DNA of 64,000 nucleotides from Lepidodermella squamata. Taxonomy: Eukaryota > Gastrotricha. The position numbers and the translations under genes are program-made. The stretch is taken from the NCBI GenBank assembly GCA_047495785.1, contig JBLDXI010000056.1:496001-560000 (forward strand), read 5' to 3'. Each line of letters begins with the position of its first letter. Within the stretch, counting starts at the first letter, position 1. This document shows, piece after piece, positions 48,601 through 61,368 of this stretch. The notes below the pieces were generated by a model that was given only the letters and a program-made list of their open reading frames with translations, was not told the origin of the DNA and ran no database searches.

Positions 48601-50148
48601 GCAGTTGTAGTAGTAAGTAGGAGGCGGGGCGATCAACAACAATATACACCTATATCGGCCCGCGCCGCCAGTTACCTGTCAGTAGGTATATGTTCAGTAT
48701 TGCGGTGACAGCAGTTCGATTTAACGAGAGAGTCGAGAGCCAGGCGCCGCCGATATTGCTTCCTGGGCCGCCACGGCGCCTCCTCGCCGCGCGTCAACAA
48801 CACGCGACGCGACAAGCCACCGCACAGCACAGAGCCGCCACGTTTTGCTGCTTGTTGCCTGTGTTGGCTGGTTGTTGTTGGCGACTAATTCGCTCAATTT
48901 AGCCCTGCTCGATTTCCGCCGCTGCCGCTGCTTATCATGTGCCGCAGCCACGGCCTTTCGCTGCCTTGACTCACCTGATGATGGATGCGGCATCATTCCG
49001 TCTCACAAGAAGCCAATACACGGCGATGACAACAGCAGCAACAACAACAACAACAACAACTCGCGGGGTTTCAATTCGTTCCTTTTTTATTGAAATTCGT
49101 TGCTCTCATCCTTCATCGCGAGAGAGATACGCAAGCGTATTAAAGATACATGCATACACAAGTACTTAGTCGTCGTAGTTCAAGTAGTGGTAATCTCAAT
49201 TCAGTCGATCATACTTGACATTGTTTACTCTTCTTCTTCTTCTTATTGTTATTATGCTCATCACTGGCTGAGACAAAAATGTTAAATACATTAAATAACA
49301 ATAATAGTAATAACGTTATAGCCACTTGTTTAAAAATAGGTTGTGACACGTGATTGATTGATTGATTGATTGATCGATCGATCGATCGGATATCATCATC
49401 GTCATCATCATCATCGAGAACAGATACATAATAGTTATAATATAGTAATAATATAGGTATAAACAAAAAAGATCAATAGCCATTATGATGTATAGGTAGC
49501 TCAGATTCAGCGCAGACAATAACGCCTCGCTGTTATAATAGATAGGTATAGGATCACAATCGCAAGCATGCCACCCAACTGCTCATTTGCGTCGATTTTC
49601 AACATCATTAGTTCATGCGGCGGAAAAAAACAAACGTACAAAACTGCGGTTGGCGCGCGTGTTTAGTGTCAAAGACAAAACATATCGCAATGTTACAAAA
49701 TTACATCTGCCTGTATGTATGTGTTTACAAGTACGTGTAGGTAGAGGCATCTCCAAGTATTTGTTTAGTTTTGGCAAAATCTGATTCCCATCATTGACCA
49801 TGCATGGGTTATTGAATATAGCTTTTAAAAAAAGAACCAGTTTACTACATAACAGCCAACCGTCCGTTGCTTACACAGCGTCTGTATCGCGGCCGAAATG
49901 TTGGCGAAAATTGTTCGTCGATACACCTGTTGATGTTGATCGATTGGCTCGAGAGATAAATATAGCAAAATTTAGCGTGACAAGTTGTTGAAGTTGAACT
50001 GATTCGAAGCGCGTGAACAAGCGAACGAACACGGCGGTATTCATGGCTATATATTCATTTGTTTTTAATTTCTTGCAGAAAATGGATAGATATTATGCAA
50101 TGCGTAAAAAGAGCGGCCTTGTGACGACTATATTATACATATGCTAGG
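45604..50148. other. Intergenic region with simple repeats, no gene seen
   Basis: About 4.5 kb between the CUB/Kunitz start and the tetraspanin stop. A CpG-rich block at about 45900-46210 probably belongs to the CUB/Kunitz promoter. GGCA repeats occur near 46103-46120 and a GATT/GATC run at 49351-49388. Many overlapping short frames have biased composition and no conserved motif. Confidence 0.5.
49351..49388. repeat. GATT/GATC tetranucleotide tract
   Basis: Consecutive GATT units changing to GATC units over about 38 bp. The GATC part is self-complementary. Confidence 0.9.
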
Positions 50149-53100
50149 CTATTTTCGCCGGCCGTGCTGCTGCTGATGGCCGATTTGGCTGTTGTACTGG
50201 TGGTGGTTGTGGTGGTGGTGATGACTGGTCGGCGGAGGCTGGAACCGCCCGGGTTCGTAGTATCTATTAATAAACAAAATAACAAGTTGTCGTTAGCAAC
50301 ACAGCAATAATTAGACAACTGCAGAACAAATCATCATAATAAGAGACGAAGGTTTCTAAAACAAGCTAGGGAAGTTTTCGACAAAGCCGCTGTTGTTGGG
50401 GTTGAGTCAAGTCAAATTCGACGACACGTTTCTAAAATATTTAGCAATTGCGTCCGTGCGGTTCGTTCCAATTCAAGCGTAGTAGTCAAGGCCCAACTAG
50501 TATAACTGAGATGTGGCAAACTAGTAACTTTGCCACTTTGCCGTAGGTAGATTAGTAGAAGCGTCGACTCATGAATGAAATCAAAATATGTATACAAGAG
50601 TATACAATGTCGGAGGATGGGCAATCCTAATAGATCGCCTCAGTATACCTAGTTTCGCAATCGCCGAAGCCGATGATTGCCACAAGGTGTGTGTGTGTAC
50701 TTGCAACCCCGATCTATCATACAGGTACAGCATCGAGTTGTTCACTGCACAGCACAGATTCTAGTTCCAAATATTAGTTTCTATCATTTTGTTAAAACTT
50801 TGTTAGCGATTAATGGTTGCCACTACCTAGTACTAGTTACAGCCAGCTCTACTACACTGGTAATTGGTCGCCTCACTGTCTCGTATTGTCATCGAACGTA
50901 CATGCTGAATAGATTCATTTCAAAGGGCCGATATCGCTTAGGTATTGGTTGTAGAAGTAGCAGTAAGTAGTAGTTGATTGTATCAAATGTGCGTTAAATT
51001 GTAACACGTTGTTGAAATATCATTTGTCGCATTCGTCTGTCTATAAGAGTAAATATGTGGCCATCACGGCTGGCAAGTCTCCGATTCGACAGACACTATC
51101 TTGCCGCCGCTGCCACACCAGCCACTGGCCTGTCACAGCAATGCATTATCTATAAGTATTCATTTACTATAGCATTATTGCCTACTATTACTAGTTACGC
51201 CTCAATAAACCGGGCTTTGAAGAAGAATTGAATTCAAGGAGTAAAAATAGCTAAAAAAAAAAGCAGTATGGGTGGACTATAAGTAACTCACTGTTCCATG
51301 TCCTTGTCGTTGATGAAGCCGTCGCGCTCGCTGCTCGCCGCCAGGTAGGAGCGCGAACGCGAGTCGTCGCCGTCGAGGCCGTCGCCGCTGGAGCCGCCGC
51401 GGCGCCACAGCCCAACGGCGACGAGGCCGGTGATGATCTCGAGCAGGAACAGCACGCACAGCACGCCGATGACGATGCCGAGCCACAGCAGCGCGTCCCG
51501 TTCCAGAAACGTCTTTATCACCGCGAAACAGCCTGGAAACGACTGGTAGTTGGTGTTCTTGCCCGCGTCAAACGTACCAGCCGAACACACCTATGCATCG
51601 CCACAACACAAAACACATGTATTATTTACCATTTACTAAAATAATGAATCTGCAGCCTTTGCTCAATCAATAATATCATATCTGTTAACTAGTTATTGTT
51701 TCATCACGCAACAATACTGCTGCTCTGTCTTCAGCTCAGAATCTTGCAACGATGAAGCAAGTTTCAATACCACGCTTGGCTAGTTGCATAATATATTCAA
51801 ATTGATTTGGAAGAGCGCAGGTCTAGGGTAGCTGAACTTCGCGGAAGGTTCCAGTTATACTAACCGAGATTCAAAATTGAAAATACGCTCAACATTATCG
51901 ATGCCGATGAATTCCCTTTCTTTCTTTCTTTCTTTCTTTCTTAGAAATAGTAAATGAGGGAGGGTTAATGAGCTTCGCAAGCGTCACAGAATGAGCGTTG
52001 GTCAATCAATGGCTTATTTCCTTAATTTTAACGAAATCGAAGCTTAAACATTGTACGGCGTCTTTTTTACATTCGTATAAACCGTGTAGTTTGACCTGTC
52101 TAGCTGTTGATATAGTTGACTAGTTTCGATTTCGAAGGTAACAAAAGAAAGCAAAAGGTAACAAAAGGAAACCAGGTTCGAAGATTTCGGGAACGCTGAA
52201 TATTTCTACCTCGAGTTGGAACTATGACTATATTAATGAGTGGCAAATATTTCGACATGTCCTAATTACTTCCTACTTGTCAGCATTTCAATACTATGTA
52301 TCTCAAATCTCAAATTGCCGATTTGCGCTCATTTTCGTCGCAACTGGCTTGAAGACTTAGCCCAACATTTTGAAGTTGAACAGCCTTCAAGGCGTTCGGT
52401 AGCTAAAACTGCGTTCAACGCCATGTTTTAGACGTTTCTATAAACCGACGATGTGACGTGTTTCTATAGCATTTTCCCAAGATACAAAAGTATAACTGAG
52501 TCTGGTGGCCAACAATTCCTTCTCTATAAGGTGATGGGCTAGGAATCTATAAGTATCTAGAAATGATTTACCGGCGAGTAGTTGAGGCGCTGATCGGACT
52601 CGGGCGAGTAGCCGTCGACGGAGCAGCAGTAGCCCTGGTACTGCACGGCGTCGAACGCCAGCTTGAACGACGTGCACGTCTTGTCCGGCTTGGCGAAGTA
52701 GTCGCGTTCCATGGTCGCATTCAACGAGGCGGCTAGGCTGTCGCTGAGCTGGCTGCGCAGCGGCACGTACGCGACCAACAGGACGACGGGCAGTGACACG
52801 AGCGTGACAATCTGCACGATCGTGTACAGCACCAAAAAGCACTTGTGGCAGCACCGAGACAGCGATACAAACGCCCATAGCGCCCAGAAAAACAGCCTGC
52901 ACAATAGAAAATAGAAAATAAATAATTGAAACACGACTAATATATCTACCTATATGATATTGCATAACAGCAAGTATTTAAAAAATGATTATTTCAATTA
53001 TAGAGGTATCTTAAATGTGAAATGACTACTGCAATCGTCATTGGCAGTCGAATTCTGGCTTCAATCTCAATTAACCGCTGCAAATCGATAGGCTTCGCAA

Positions 53101-54945
53101 GGCTCGCAAAGCTAAGCTTGAAGCAGATTATCGAACCTTGGACCTTGCTGCATCACGGTCGGAGGTCAACAGGAGGATTCGCCGGAAACAGATCGACACC
53201 CTCGAGGAACTAGTCGAATAATCGAAAATAATCCCAAGTCTATCGATCTGAGCATAAATGAGCAAGTTGAACTCCTATGAACTCCCAGATTGACGTCGAT
53301 GAGTTCAACCAACAACAGCCTCTACGCTGGCCAAGGTCAGCCGTGATGTAAAATAGCCTCTTGGTGAACGACTATAATTCAGCATGTTGCCCTTAAATTG
53401 GCCTGGCTCTAGGATCTGGTTCAAATGATGAACATGACCATTGATTTGGCGAAGCCCTGCGTGAAATGTTTCCATCAGGCAGAAGTTGGCACTAAAGGCG
53501 AAAATGCATGTGGAACAGCGAACGGGCAATGTCGATCTCCGCATCAAACACGTATAACGAAATCGCGAAAAAGAAGCTTCCTTTTAATGTTTTGCCGAGA
53601 AGCTTCATTTGATAAAGCAGCTTCATTTTGTCATTTCTCAACGGCAATGAGATTCAGAATTCGATAAAAAAAAAGTCGTCGATGTAGTGTTCTGCAAATC
53701 CGATGTTCGCATTCGGCTTATCCAATCGATCCTTGAATCTTTAATTCTTTTTGGGGTTTTCTCGGTTCGGAGCAACTTTGCCGCGGTCTGCTCGTTTTTG
53801 CTGAATCTCTTCAATCGAAGGGGCAGCCCAAAACCAGACTGTCTGTCTCCTCATCGAGTAGAGTCGAGACTTTGTGGGTGTTTCGTATTCCGGATGGCGG
53901 ATGGATGGCAAAACAATTCAATCGCCCATGTCAGCGATAGACGATAGAGCCTTCGCAAGAGTCTTCCACACAAAAATGAGTTTCCCAAGCTACATAAGAC
54001 AATAGCATTTTGACAACAATAGGTTGTGTCCAATCGTCCAACTAATCATCCGCTGGCGACGACTTAGAAGCAAATTGGATTCCACTGGCTTGGACACCCG
54101 CGAGGCCTCTTCGACTGATGCCCAGTGTTACATTGTGTTGGTGAGCAGATGAGCCGAATGCTGCCATTTTGCTAGTACGATGATTTCAGAAATTGGCAAT
54201 ATTGCCAATTCGATTTTTTGCTGGTTCGAAGAACACACGAGTCCTTGTAACCCGATGTGAAAGGCAGATTCGATGCGACCAATGCCCGCCGAGACCTCTA
54301 GCATGTAGTATGTAGCTTCTAGCATACGCCTCAATACGAGGATAACCACCTGTCGAAGCTCAGCATTGGCCGCCACAATGCCAATGACGTACAACAGAGT
54401 GTTAAAAGCCTCAATAACCGCATTAATTAATAACTATATCTAGAGCCTATATGTTAGGGTGAAAAAAACGAATCGCGACAACAGGTAGTGTTGGTGATTT
54501 ACCATGCACCGATGCTGGCGATAACGATGAGCAGGTAACGGGCGATGGGGATTTGCATCCAGTCGATGACGAGCACCTGGTCGTTCGCCGCCCAGTTGTC
54601 CGAGTAGCAGTAGTCCACCTGTTGTACAATAAACAGACAGACGGACAGACAGCTTGTTAAGCACACTAACTGAAGAATGCTAATATACCTGGTTGTCACT
54701 CGACCGGTACACGTCCTTGTAGAGCGCGTGGAAGTAGGACTTGTACGCCGGCAGCATCATCGACGGCATGAACAGCGCCAACAGCGACGTCACGCTCAAG
54801 AACCCGCCCACCAACTGATCGAATAGATACAACATCATAGATTATCAAACAAACTCAGTGTCAATGTCAATGGACAACCACTCACCATGAGTATCAGGTT
54901 CGGAATGATGAAAAAGAACAAACAAAACGCGATGCAGCAGTTCAT
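50149..54945 (-). CDS. Tetraspanin-family four-transmembrane protein
   Basis: Six exons, 54945-54886, 54814-54689, 54618-54503, 52896-52572, 51590-51292 and 50263-50149, give 346 residues. The first helix comes from CIAFCLFFFIIPNLILMLVG on to SLLALFMPS. Then comes an unusually long loop with CYSDN, a second helix (YLLIVIASIGAWLFFWALWA), a third (FLVLYTIVQIVTLVSLPVVL) and the large extracellular loop with YQGYCCSVDGYSPESDQ. In that loop CC stands where tetraspanins have CCG, and later VCSAG and FPGC complete the cysteines. The last helix is LLWLGIVIGVLCVLFLLEII. At the end of the fifth exon, CA|GTGAGT splices to a tail YYEPGRFQPPP plus His/Gln-rich residues. If unspliced, translation stops after MEQ. 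Tetraspanins organise membrane microdomains. The long first loop is atypical; a peripherin-like or other four-pass family is the alternative. Confidence 0.8.
51915..51942. repeat. (CTTT)n microsatellite
   Basis: Seven CTTT/TTTC units in the tetraspanin intron between 51591 and 52571. Confidence 0.9.
53022..54400. other. Possible decayed insertion in tetraspanin intron
   Basis: The 1.6-kb intron between 52897 and 54502 has a base composition and broken frames unlike the other introns. On the plus strand a charged helical stretch (KARKAKLEADYRTLDLAASR, then RRIRRKQIDTLEELVE) is followed by several frames interrupted by stops. This is typical of an old mobile element, but no diagnostic motif (reverse transcriptase, integrase or transposase) is visible, so the class is undetermined. 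Confidence 0.25.
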
Positions 54946-55889
54946 TTCTGGTTATATTAGTATTGCTGGGATACGATAGATAGATTTGTTCTTGTTGTTG
55001 TTGAGGTGGTGGTGGTTATGCTGTGAGGCAGCCACACACGAGGCTTGTCGCCGCCGGCTTTTGCACCAGCAACTGCCTAGAACTACTTAAATACGTAAAA
55101 TCTAAGTAGTACAGCTAAAATGGAACACAAAATTTAACACACGAATAAAAAAAGCTGGGTTCAGCCAACTAGTATGTTTCACAGCGGCTGAAATTAAAAA
55201 TAACATCACGCAAGCCTTCTCTTTCATTTCTTTAACCTCTTTACTCTTTATCTTTCGTCTTTACCGAAATTTGCTTTTCCGACATTGCAGCTTTATTACA
55301 TAGGCGCAAAACGCCGCCGCGCCGCACACGCACCGCCGCAAATGCGTTTTCGTAACAATGTTAGCAATAAAAAATGTCACACAAAAACAGCAACGCTCAT
55401 TCTGCGCACATTAATTAATGGTAATTACACATTACACACGCACACGCAGGAAAAACTGTTTTTTAAAGGCTAGACGGTAGCTGCTGTTCAACTTTCATAC
55501 CAAAAATTGTATACAAAAAAAACAACAGTTCAATTCGATAAGTCAAACCCCGGTCGAAAACAGATGAAATCAATCCGTTCGGTATAAACGATCGGGACGA
55601 AGTGGGAAAACTTGGCTACATGAAGATAACACTCCTCGATGATCTGGCAAGAACTACTAGGACGATTGCCACGCGCAAATTTTAGTGAGCTTTTACTAGT
55701 GAAAAAAGAAGACTAAAGCTGGAGATTCCAATAACAGAGGGAATGTCGATAGCGCATTACCAAATTTGCAAAGAAAATTGCGCCGACTTTCTAACCCTAA
55801 CAACTTGGGATGGGGCCTCGGTGTTGTATAAACGTATTTAAGCATTCATGATAAGTAAGCAGAAGTTCAACAATAAAACTTGGGTCGTT

Positions 55890-56320
55890 ATATTCCTACT
55901 TAAATAAGTACGCGTTATTTGATATTCGTACTTAAGCAGCTTTCCGCTTACGTAATATTCGAAATTTTTCGACCATAATATTCAGCTTTTAAAACTGAGT
56001 AAGAATGATATCTCACCCAGGAAGCTGAGATAACTTGGACTTGTCAAATTTGATGGCAAAATCTAGAGTTTCTCCCTATTTTCATCAAGTTGGATCTAAG
56101 GTTCAGGACCTTTTAGGTTTCCTGAGCTTTCCAACCCTAATTTCATGTTTTTGGATGCAAATTTGACAAGTCCAAGTTATCTCAGCTTCCTGGGTGAGAT
56201 ATCATTCTTACTCAGTTTTAAAAGCTGAATATTATGGTCGAAAAATTTCGAATATTACGTAAGCGGAAAGCTGCTTAAGTACGAATATCAAAAAACGCGT
56301 ACTTATTTAAGTACGAATAT
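55890..56320. repeat. 431-bp foldback element with 163-bp near-perfect arms
   Basis: Left arm 55890-56052 and right arm 56158-56320 are inverted copies of equal length, separated by 105 bp. By eye only about two bases differ (CCTAC versus CGTAC near the ends, GTTATTTG versus GTTTTTTG further in). The arm ends carry the palindromic TACTTAAATAAGTA. There is no coding frame. This is a foldback MITE-type structure, and its transcript would form a long hairpin. Confidence 0.9.
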
Positions 56321-57502
56321 CCACTCCGATAAAACTTCATTATGCGCCGAGCGATTTTTGCATAACTCTATCGAATTCCATAAAACGTTACGAATATTCA
56401 ATGAAGATTGATGAATTTTACGTGTGAGAACAGCCATTAAACACCTTGAAAACAGAAGTTAAAACATCCTATAATTGGCGGCTTACTAAAGCAAAAAGGC
56501 TGCGAGTTTAAGGTGATAGAGCAAGCAATTTTTCCAGGAAGTTAACAGAAAGGCTCTGTGGTAATTTGTCAATTACGCACAGGCATGTAAATTCGTTTAG
56601 GCGCTGAATTAAACTGGGGAATCCTATCCAGTTTTACGGAAAATTCGGCACGCTGTAATGCCTCTTGAAATGCATAAAAAATATTTAATAAATGATAATA
56701 CGGTGACAACAAACTAATGCAAACCGAGCTAATGAGCGAGCACAAGAATTAGCCAGCTAACAAAGCGGCTGCTGCTGCTGCTACTACTACACCTCGCAAT
56801 ATCATCATCGGCAGCAGCAGCAGCGTCGACTCCTCACAAGCAGCAGCAGCGGCAAAAAGAGCGCGCGCGGTCTTTCATGGCTAGCCGCAGCGGCTGTCAC
56901 TCATGCGCACGCGACAACAGAAAACGAAATTGCGAGCGAGCGAGCGAGCGACTGAACGAGTGAGAGCTGCCTGCCTGGCACAATGCCTACGCTCGTACGC
57001 TTGTTGGATGGATGGCCGGCTCACAGACTGCTGAGGTTGGCCATTGCCACGCGGCTGAATTTGTGAATGGATGGCGACAAGACAAGAGACCCAGATTGCG
57101 AGATTCAGCCACACACACACACAGAAAGATGGCCATCGAGGCACTTGTATTCTTTCGCGTTCGCTAGCTTCGGCCATAATATTCACGCACATACCCAAGT
57201 ATAAAAGTATTCCGTATTCAGCTCAACTGAACTGAACGTAGAAAGGTAGAAAGAATAGGTAAGTACACTCGTGCTGGCTCATGCGAAAGCAGTGCACGAA
57301 CCGCCACAAAGAGGACAATGCCGCTAATTTGTTTGTTTGTTCGCAATATCAGAGCAATCATCTCTGAGCAATCGATATCGATGTTGACTGATGCGATCTG
57401 ATAAATCAACTGTATAGGTAGAGAGGGTAAGTCACTTTTTGCGCCGCTCTTTTGTCCTCGCCGCAACTAAACAACAAAACTAATCGCTTCCAAGTATGTA
57501 CA

Positions 57503-57550
<48 letters not shown>

Positions 57551-60500
57551 AACGCGAATGAAGCCTGTAATTTGTTCAAATTTATCAGCTCTTACCGCGC
57601 AGCAACTTTGTATCCGCCGCTGTTGTCGCTGCTAAAAAGCCAGCAAACAACATATAGGTACAATCTAAACAATGAGGACAAAAAAGCGCGACGAAATGAC
57701 TATGTACACGCGCACACAAAATATGGAGACCTCGGCTAACGGATCACCTTAGTAATACCTAGCTATCTTTTAGCCATTCACGTGAAGGTGAAGCGCCAAT
57801 ATCCTTGGCGAAGCAGCCATCTATCGGCACAATTAAGGCCGAAGTTCAATGTTCGATAAAAGCCTATAAAAACGTGTCGAACAGTTGGGCCGTGTTCACG
57901 GTCGCAATGCAAGACAAAGATAACGAAGAAGGAGGCTTATCGAATCATATTAGCTGCTACTTTCATCGCTCACAGCGGCAAATCAGCTTCATGGTCAAAG
58001 TCAGCTGCAACACAGTTGAATAATAGATTATACTACCCATTCCAAGTTTTGAGCAGCTTTTAATTGATGTTTCAAGGTCATTTTGTTCGAAACATTATAG
58101 GTGCAGACGACGACGACGATGTTAAGGCATTTTTAATGCCCTTCAATAAATGCACGCGCACAGAAGCGGCAATAAAAAAATGTGCGCTGCTGTGTGTGAA
58201 ATTTCAATTTTATTGCTGACGCTATTTGTAAACCGTGCAACTATAAGAAGCGTGGCGGCAGTGTCGCGCCCTATAGAAGCGATTTTGAAGAAAAAATACT
58301 TGAAGAGGAAGAATAAAGAGGTCTTCGAAGAAAGAAAAGAGTATCTTTTAGCCGACCGAGTAAATGTAGGTAAGTGAATCACCCGACATGCGAACCTAAT
58401 GCGATGCAAGCGAGCAAGCAAGCATTCGGCGCATAAATTGCGCGCGCGCACACACACGCACACACGCGCACACACCTTGCGCGATACAAGCTTAGTACCT
58501 ATACGTAATACATCATAACACAGCAGAAAAAAATGGCCCACAAAAAACACGCGGGGTGTCGCTGGCTGAGCGTAACCAGCTGGCGCACTTGTATGCACAC
58601 ACAAAAATGAAGCCGCGTTGTACTTTTGTCATACGCTCGGCTGCTGGCTCAGTCGGCTAATGCTTGGATAAACAACAGTTGATCGCCCGCGCATCATCGC
58701 ACTATATCAGTGAAACTATCAGCAGCAGCGTAAAAAATGGCGACTAACACAAGTATGTGGCGATGATGATGATATCTCATAAATAACTGAGACAGATTCT
58801 TGCATCCAAAGAATAACAAACAAACACAGATACACACACAGTTGGGTGAGTGAGTGAGTGCCACGTGGGACCAACCGTCAAATACTCGGATCTATGGCAA
58901 TAATCATAATGACGGCGATTGCTGGAATCAAAGTCTCTCTTCAGGATGCATCAGCAAAAGCAACAACAACAACACCAGTAGGATTGTTTGTGCCAAAGAA
59001 TGGCCACAAACGTGAGCAAAAGCCGGGATTCGATTGATCAATAAATGAATGAATGAATGAGTGATTGAATGACGGCGATAAAGAGGTAGGTATAAGAAAA
59101 GGGGTTTGATGATGGGTGTTGGCCTCGCTCAAACTCAAGCTGTAAGAGATGCTTCGATAACACACACACGAGAAGGTGAAAACAATAAAGCAACAGCCAA
59201 CAGGCGATAATTGTCACCATCCTGTGCTGTTGCTGTTGCTGCTGCTGTTTAATAGTCGTAGTAGGTGAGTGTATTCACTCTCGGCTCTGTATAGTACCTA
59301 TACCTAAATAAGGCTATATAAGGCGAAGAGGAGGAGGAGGAGGTGGCGACGAAGAAGACGCCGGCAACAAGCACGCACCTTTCCTTTCCTACGCTTGTTG
59401 CTTCGTTCGATGTCGCTTGCTGTGCGACCATCCCCTACTACGCTATAGCGCATGTACACAACAGGTATGCAGGCAGGCAGGCAGGCAGCAACGCGAGCGA
59501 GCACTGTGAATACTAAAAACGAACATAGGCCGGTACATCTTTTGTGATGTATATATGTAAGTATGCTCGGCAATCATCATCATCATCATCATCATTGGTG
59601 CTCATCGTTATGATTATCGCTGCTATCGCTCGTCGTTATTCTTGTCGTTGACCTTTCGATGGACGCGCCTGCCGCGTCCCCGAGCGGGCGAACGAGCGAG
59701 CGCCGCCGCCGCCTAGTTGTTTGCCCGCCTGTTTGCGCGTACCGACGACGACCACCGCTACTACACGTATAGGTGTATACGTAGGTACATGCGGCGACAA
59801 CACACAGCCTCGCTCGTGATCGCTCGTGATATTTGCATCGTGTATGCAACTATAACAACAACAACAACAATGTCGACAACAACGACGGCAAAGAAGAAGA
59901 AGAAGAAGATGCCGAGATGATGATCAAGTAATGCGGATCAAAAGCTGTAAGTGCTGTGCCTCACCACAAGGAATTCAGCCACAAGGAATACAGTACCATT
60001 AAGGTTCTCATCCCACGCCTGCACTGGTCATTGGCAATAAGAGCGGTGGTATATGCCGACTGACACCCAATGCGCCAGGGCGCGTTCGCAGGCACATTGG
60101 TCATACAAGAGCCAACACATATACGCTGATATCTACACGTGGCTGCTACTAAAAGGATCTACTGCAGTTCCTAGACGCTGTAAAAAAACTAGTGTTGGAA
60201 TAGATAGTTATTTGAGGTGGTAGTAGCAGGCGTGGGACGTGAAAAAAACAACATCCTGCAGAGTTAGGGAGGCAGGCAACAACTAGCTATAGCTACTTTT
60301 GCGGTATTCGCAGCAACAACAACAACAAATTGGGGCGGTTTAAGGCGCTTACGCAAGCATGTTATTGATAGTATATAGTTAGAAACTGCAAGCCGTCGCT
60401 CTATCATCATCATCGTTGATATTGGGCGCGCAAAATACTTGACTGGCGGCGAAAAATAAGCAAGTATAGCAAAACGCGCAACTAACAAAAAGAAGCTGCA

Positions 60501-60886
60501 ACGAAAACAAAACAAAACAAAACATAATGAGCGAGAAAACAACAATAAAAACACTCTCGAGTATAGTACATACATACATACATGCACTACTTCATCGGTG
60601 CCTAATCGAGCGTGAACACCGTAAGCTTTGCAACGACACACGCACATTTAGGCAGCTCGAACCACCAAGTCGGCGACCAGTCGACCAAATTAACGCACAC
60701 CCCTAAATGGTACCAAATTTCCATTTATTTTTTCGTCATTTTTTTGTTCAATAGAAGGTAATATAAGCTGATGAAAGCTAAAACACAGTTGCGCGTCACA
60801 AACAACGAAAAAAGCACTCGGTACGTCAAATCAGTACGCCAAATTGTAGAGAAAAATCACTCGAGAATGTGAGAAGGCTCTAATAG
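56321..60886. other. Intergenic region rich in microsatellites, no gene supported
   Basis: Contains CTG, CA, AAT, AAC and CAT repeats and GGCA runs near 59467. Small frames such as 57805-58023 (+) and 58150-58377 (+) have ordinary composition, but no splice context or motif. With 54946-55889 it forms about 6 kb upstream of the tetraspanin start. Confidence 0.45.
57503..57546. repeat. (AAT)n microsatellite
   Basis: About 14 uninterrupted AAT/TAA units. Confidence 0.95.
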
Positions 60887-61368
60887 CTATGTGACAGGCA
60901 GCACAGGAGCTGCAGCAGCAGCATCACTAGTGGCGGGGGTCGGCTGCTCGACTTGACTGCTGAGGTTGTTGTTGTTGTCGTCGTCGTCAGCCGATCTCGC
61001 CCGTTTCGGATCAGGCTCGGCCTCATCGCCAGCAGATGCCTTGCCTGTGCTTATTATTGATGTAGCATGACCATTTGCAGCAGTTGTGTTACATGTTGTA
61101 GTAGGTTTCACATCGGCATCATCGTCGAAATCGTCCAAGTCGAACGCGATCTCGTCCGGGTTGCCAACTGCTGCTGCTTCCGCACATCCATCCCCGGCGT
61201 GTTTGCCGCCGCTGGCAATGCTGTTCGACGCCTCGGCGGTTGCCGAAGTAACCGATTGTGGCGGCTGTTGTCGCGGCTGCTGCTTCTGCTTCTGCTGCTG
61301 CTCATGTTCACCACCTTCGCCCAGTACAGGAGCAGTAGTGCCGTCCAAATTGCCAACTATTCGCATGC
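60887..61368 (-). CDS. Last exon of an unrecognised acidic, Gln-rich protein
   Basis: An acceptor (AACTAATATAG) precedes 61368 on the minus strand, and the frame runs 160 codons to the stop at 60887. It encodes a Gln/Lys run (EQQQKQKQQPRQQ), an acidic block (VGNPDEIAFDLDDFDDDADV), a basic patch that could be a nuclear localisation signal (EPDPKRARSADDDD) and a neutral Ala/Pro tail. The NPDEI-acidic wording resembles C-terminal tails of some RNA-processing proteins, but that is too little for a name. Upstream exons must lie to the right, beyond the retroelement remnants or beyond the window. Confidence 0.6.

Noticed and set aside
57452-57739. Asn-rich frame
   Set aside because: Translation of an AAT microsatellite.
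57805-58023. 72-codon plus frame of ordinary composition
   Set aside because: No motif, no splice partner and no poly(A) signal nearby. Could be a decayed coding remnant, but unsupported.
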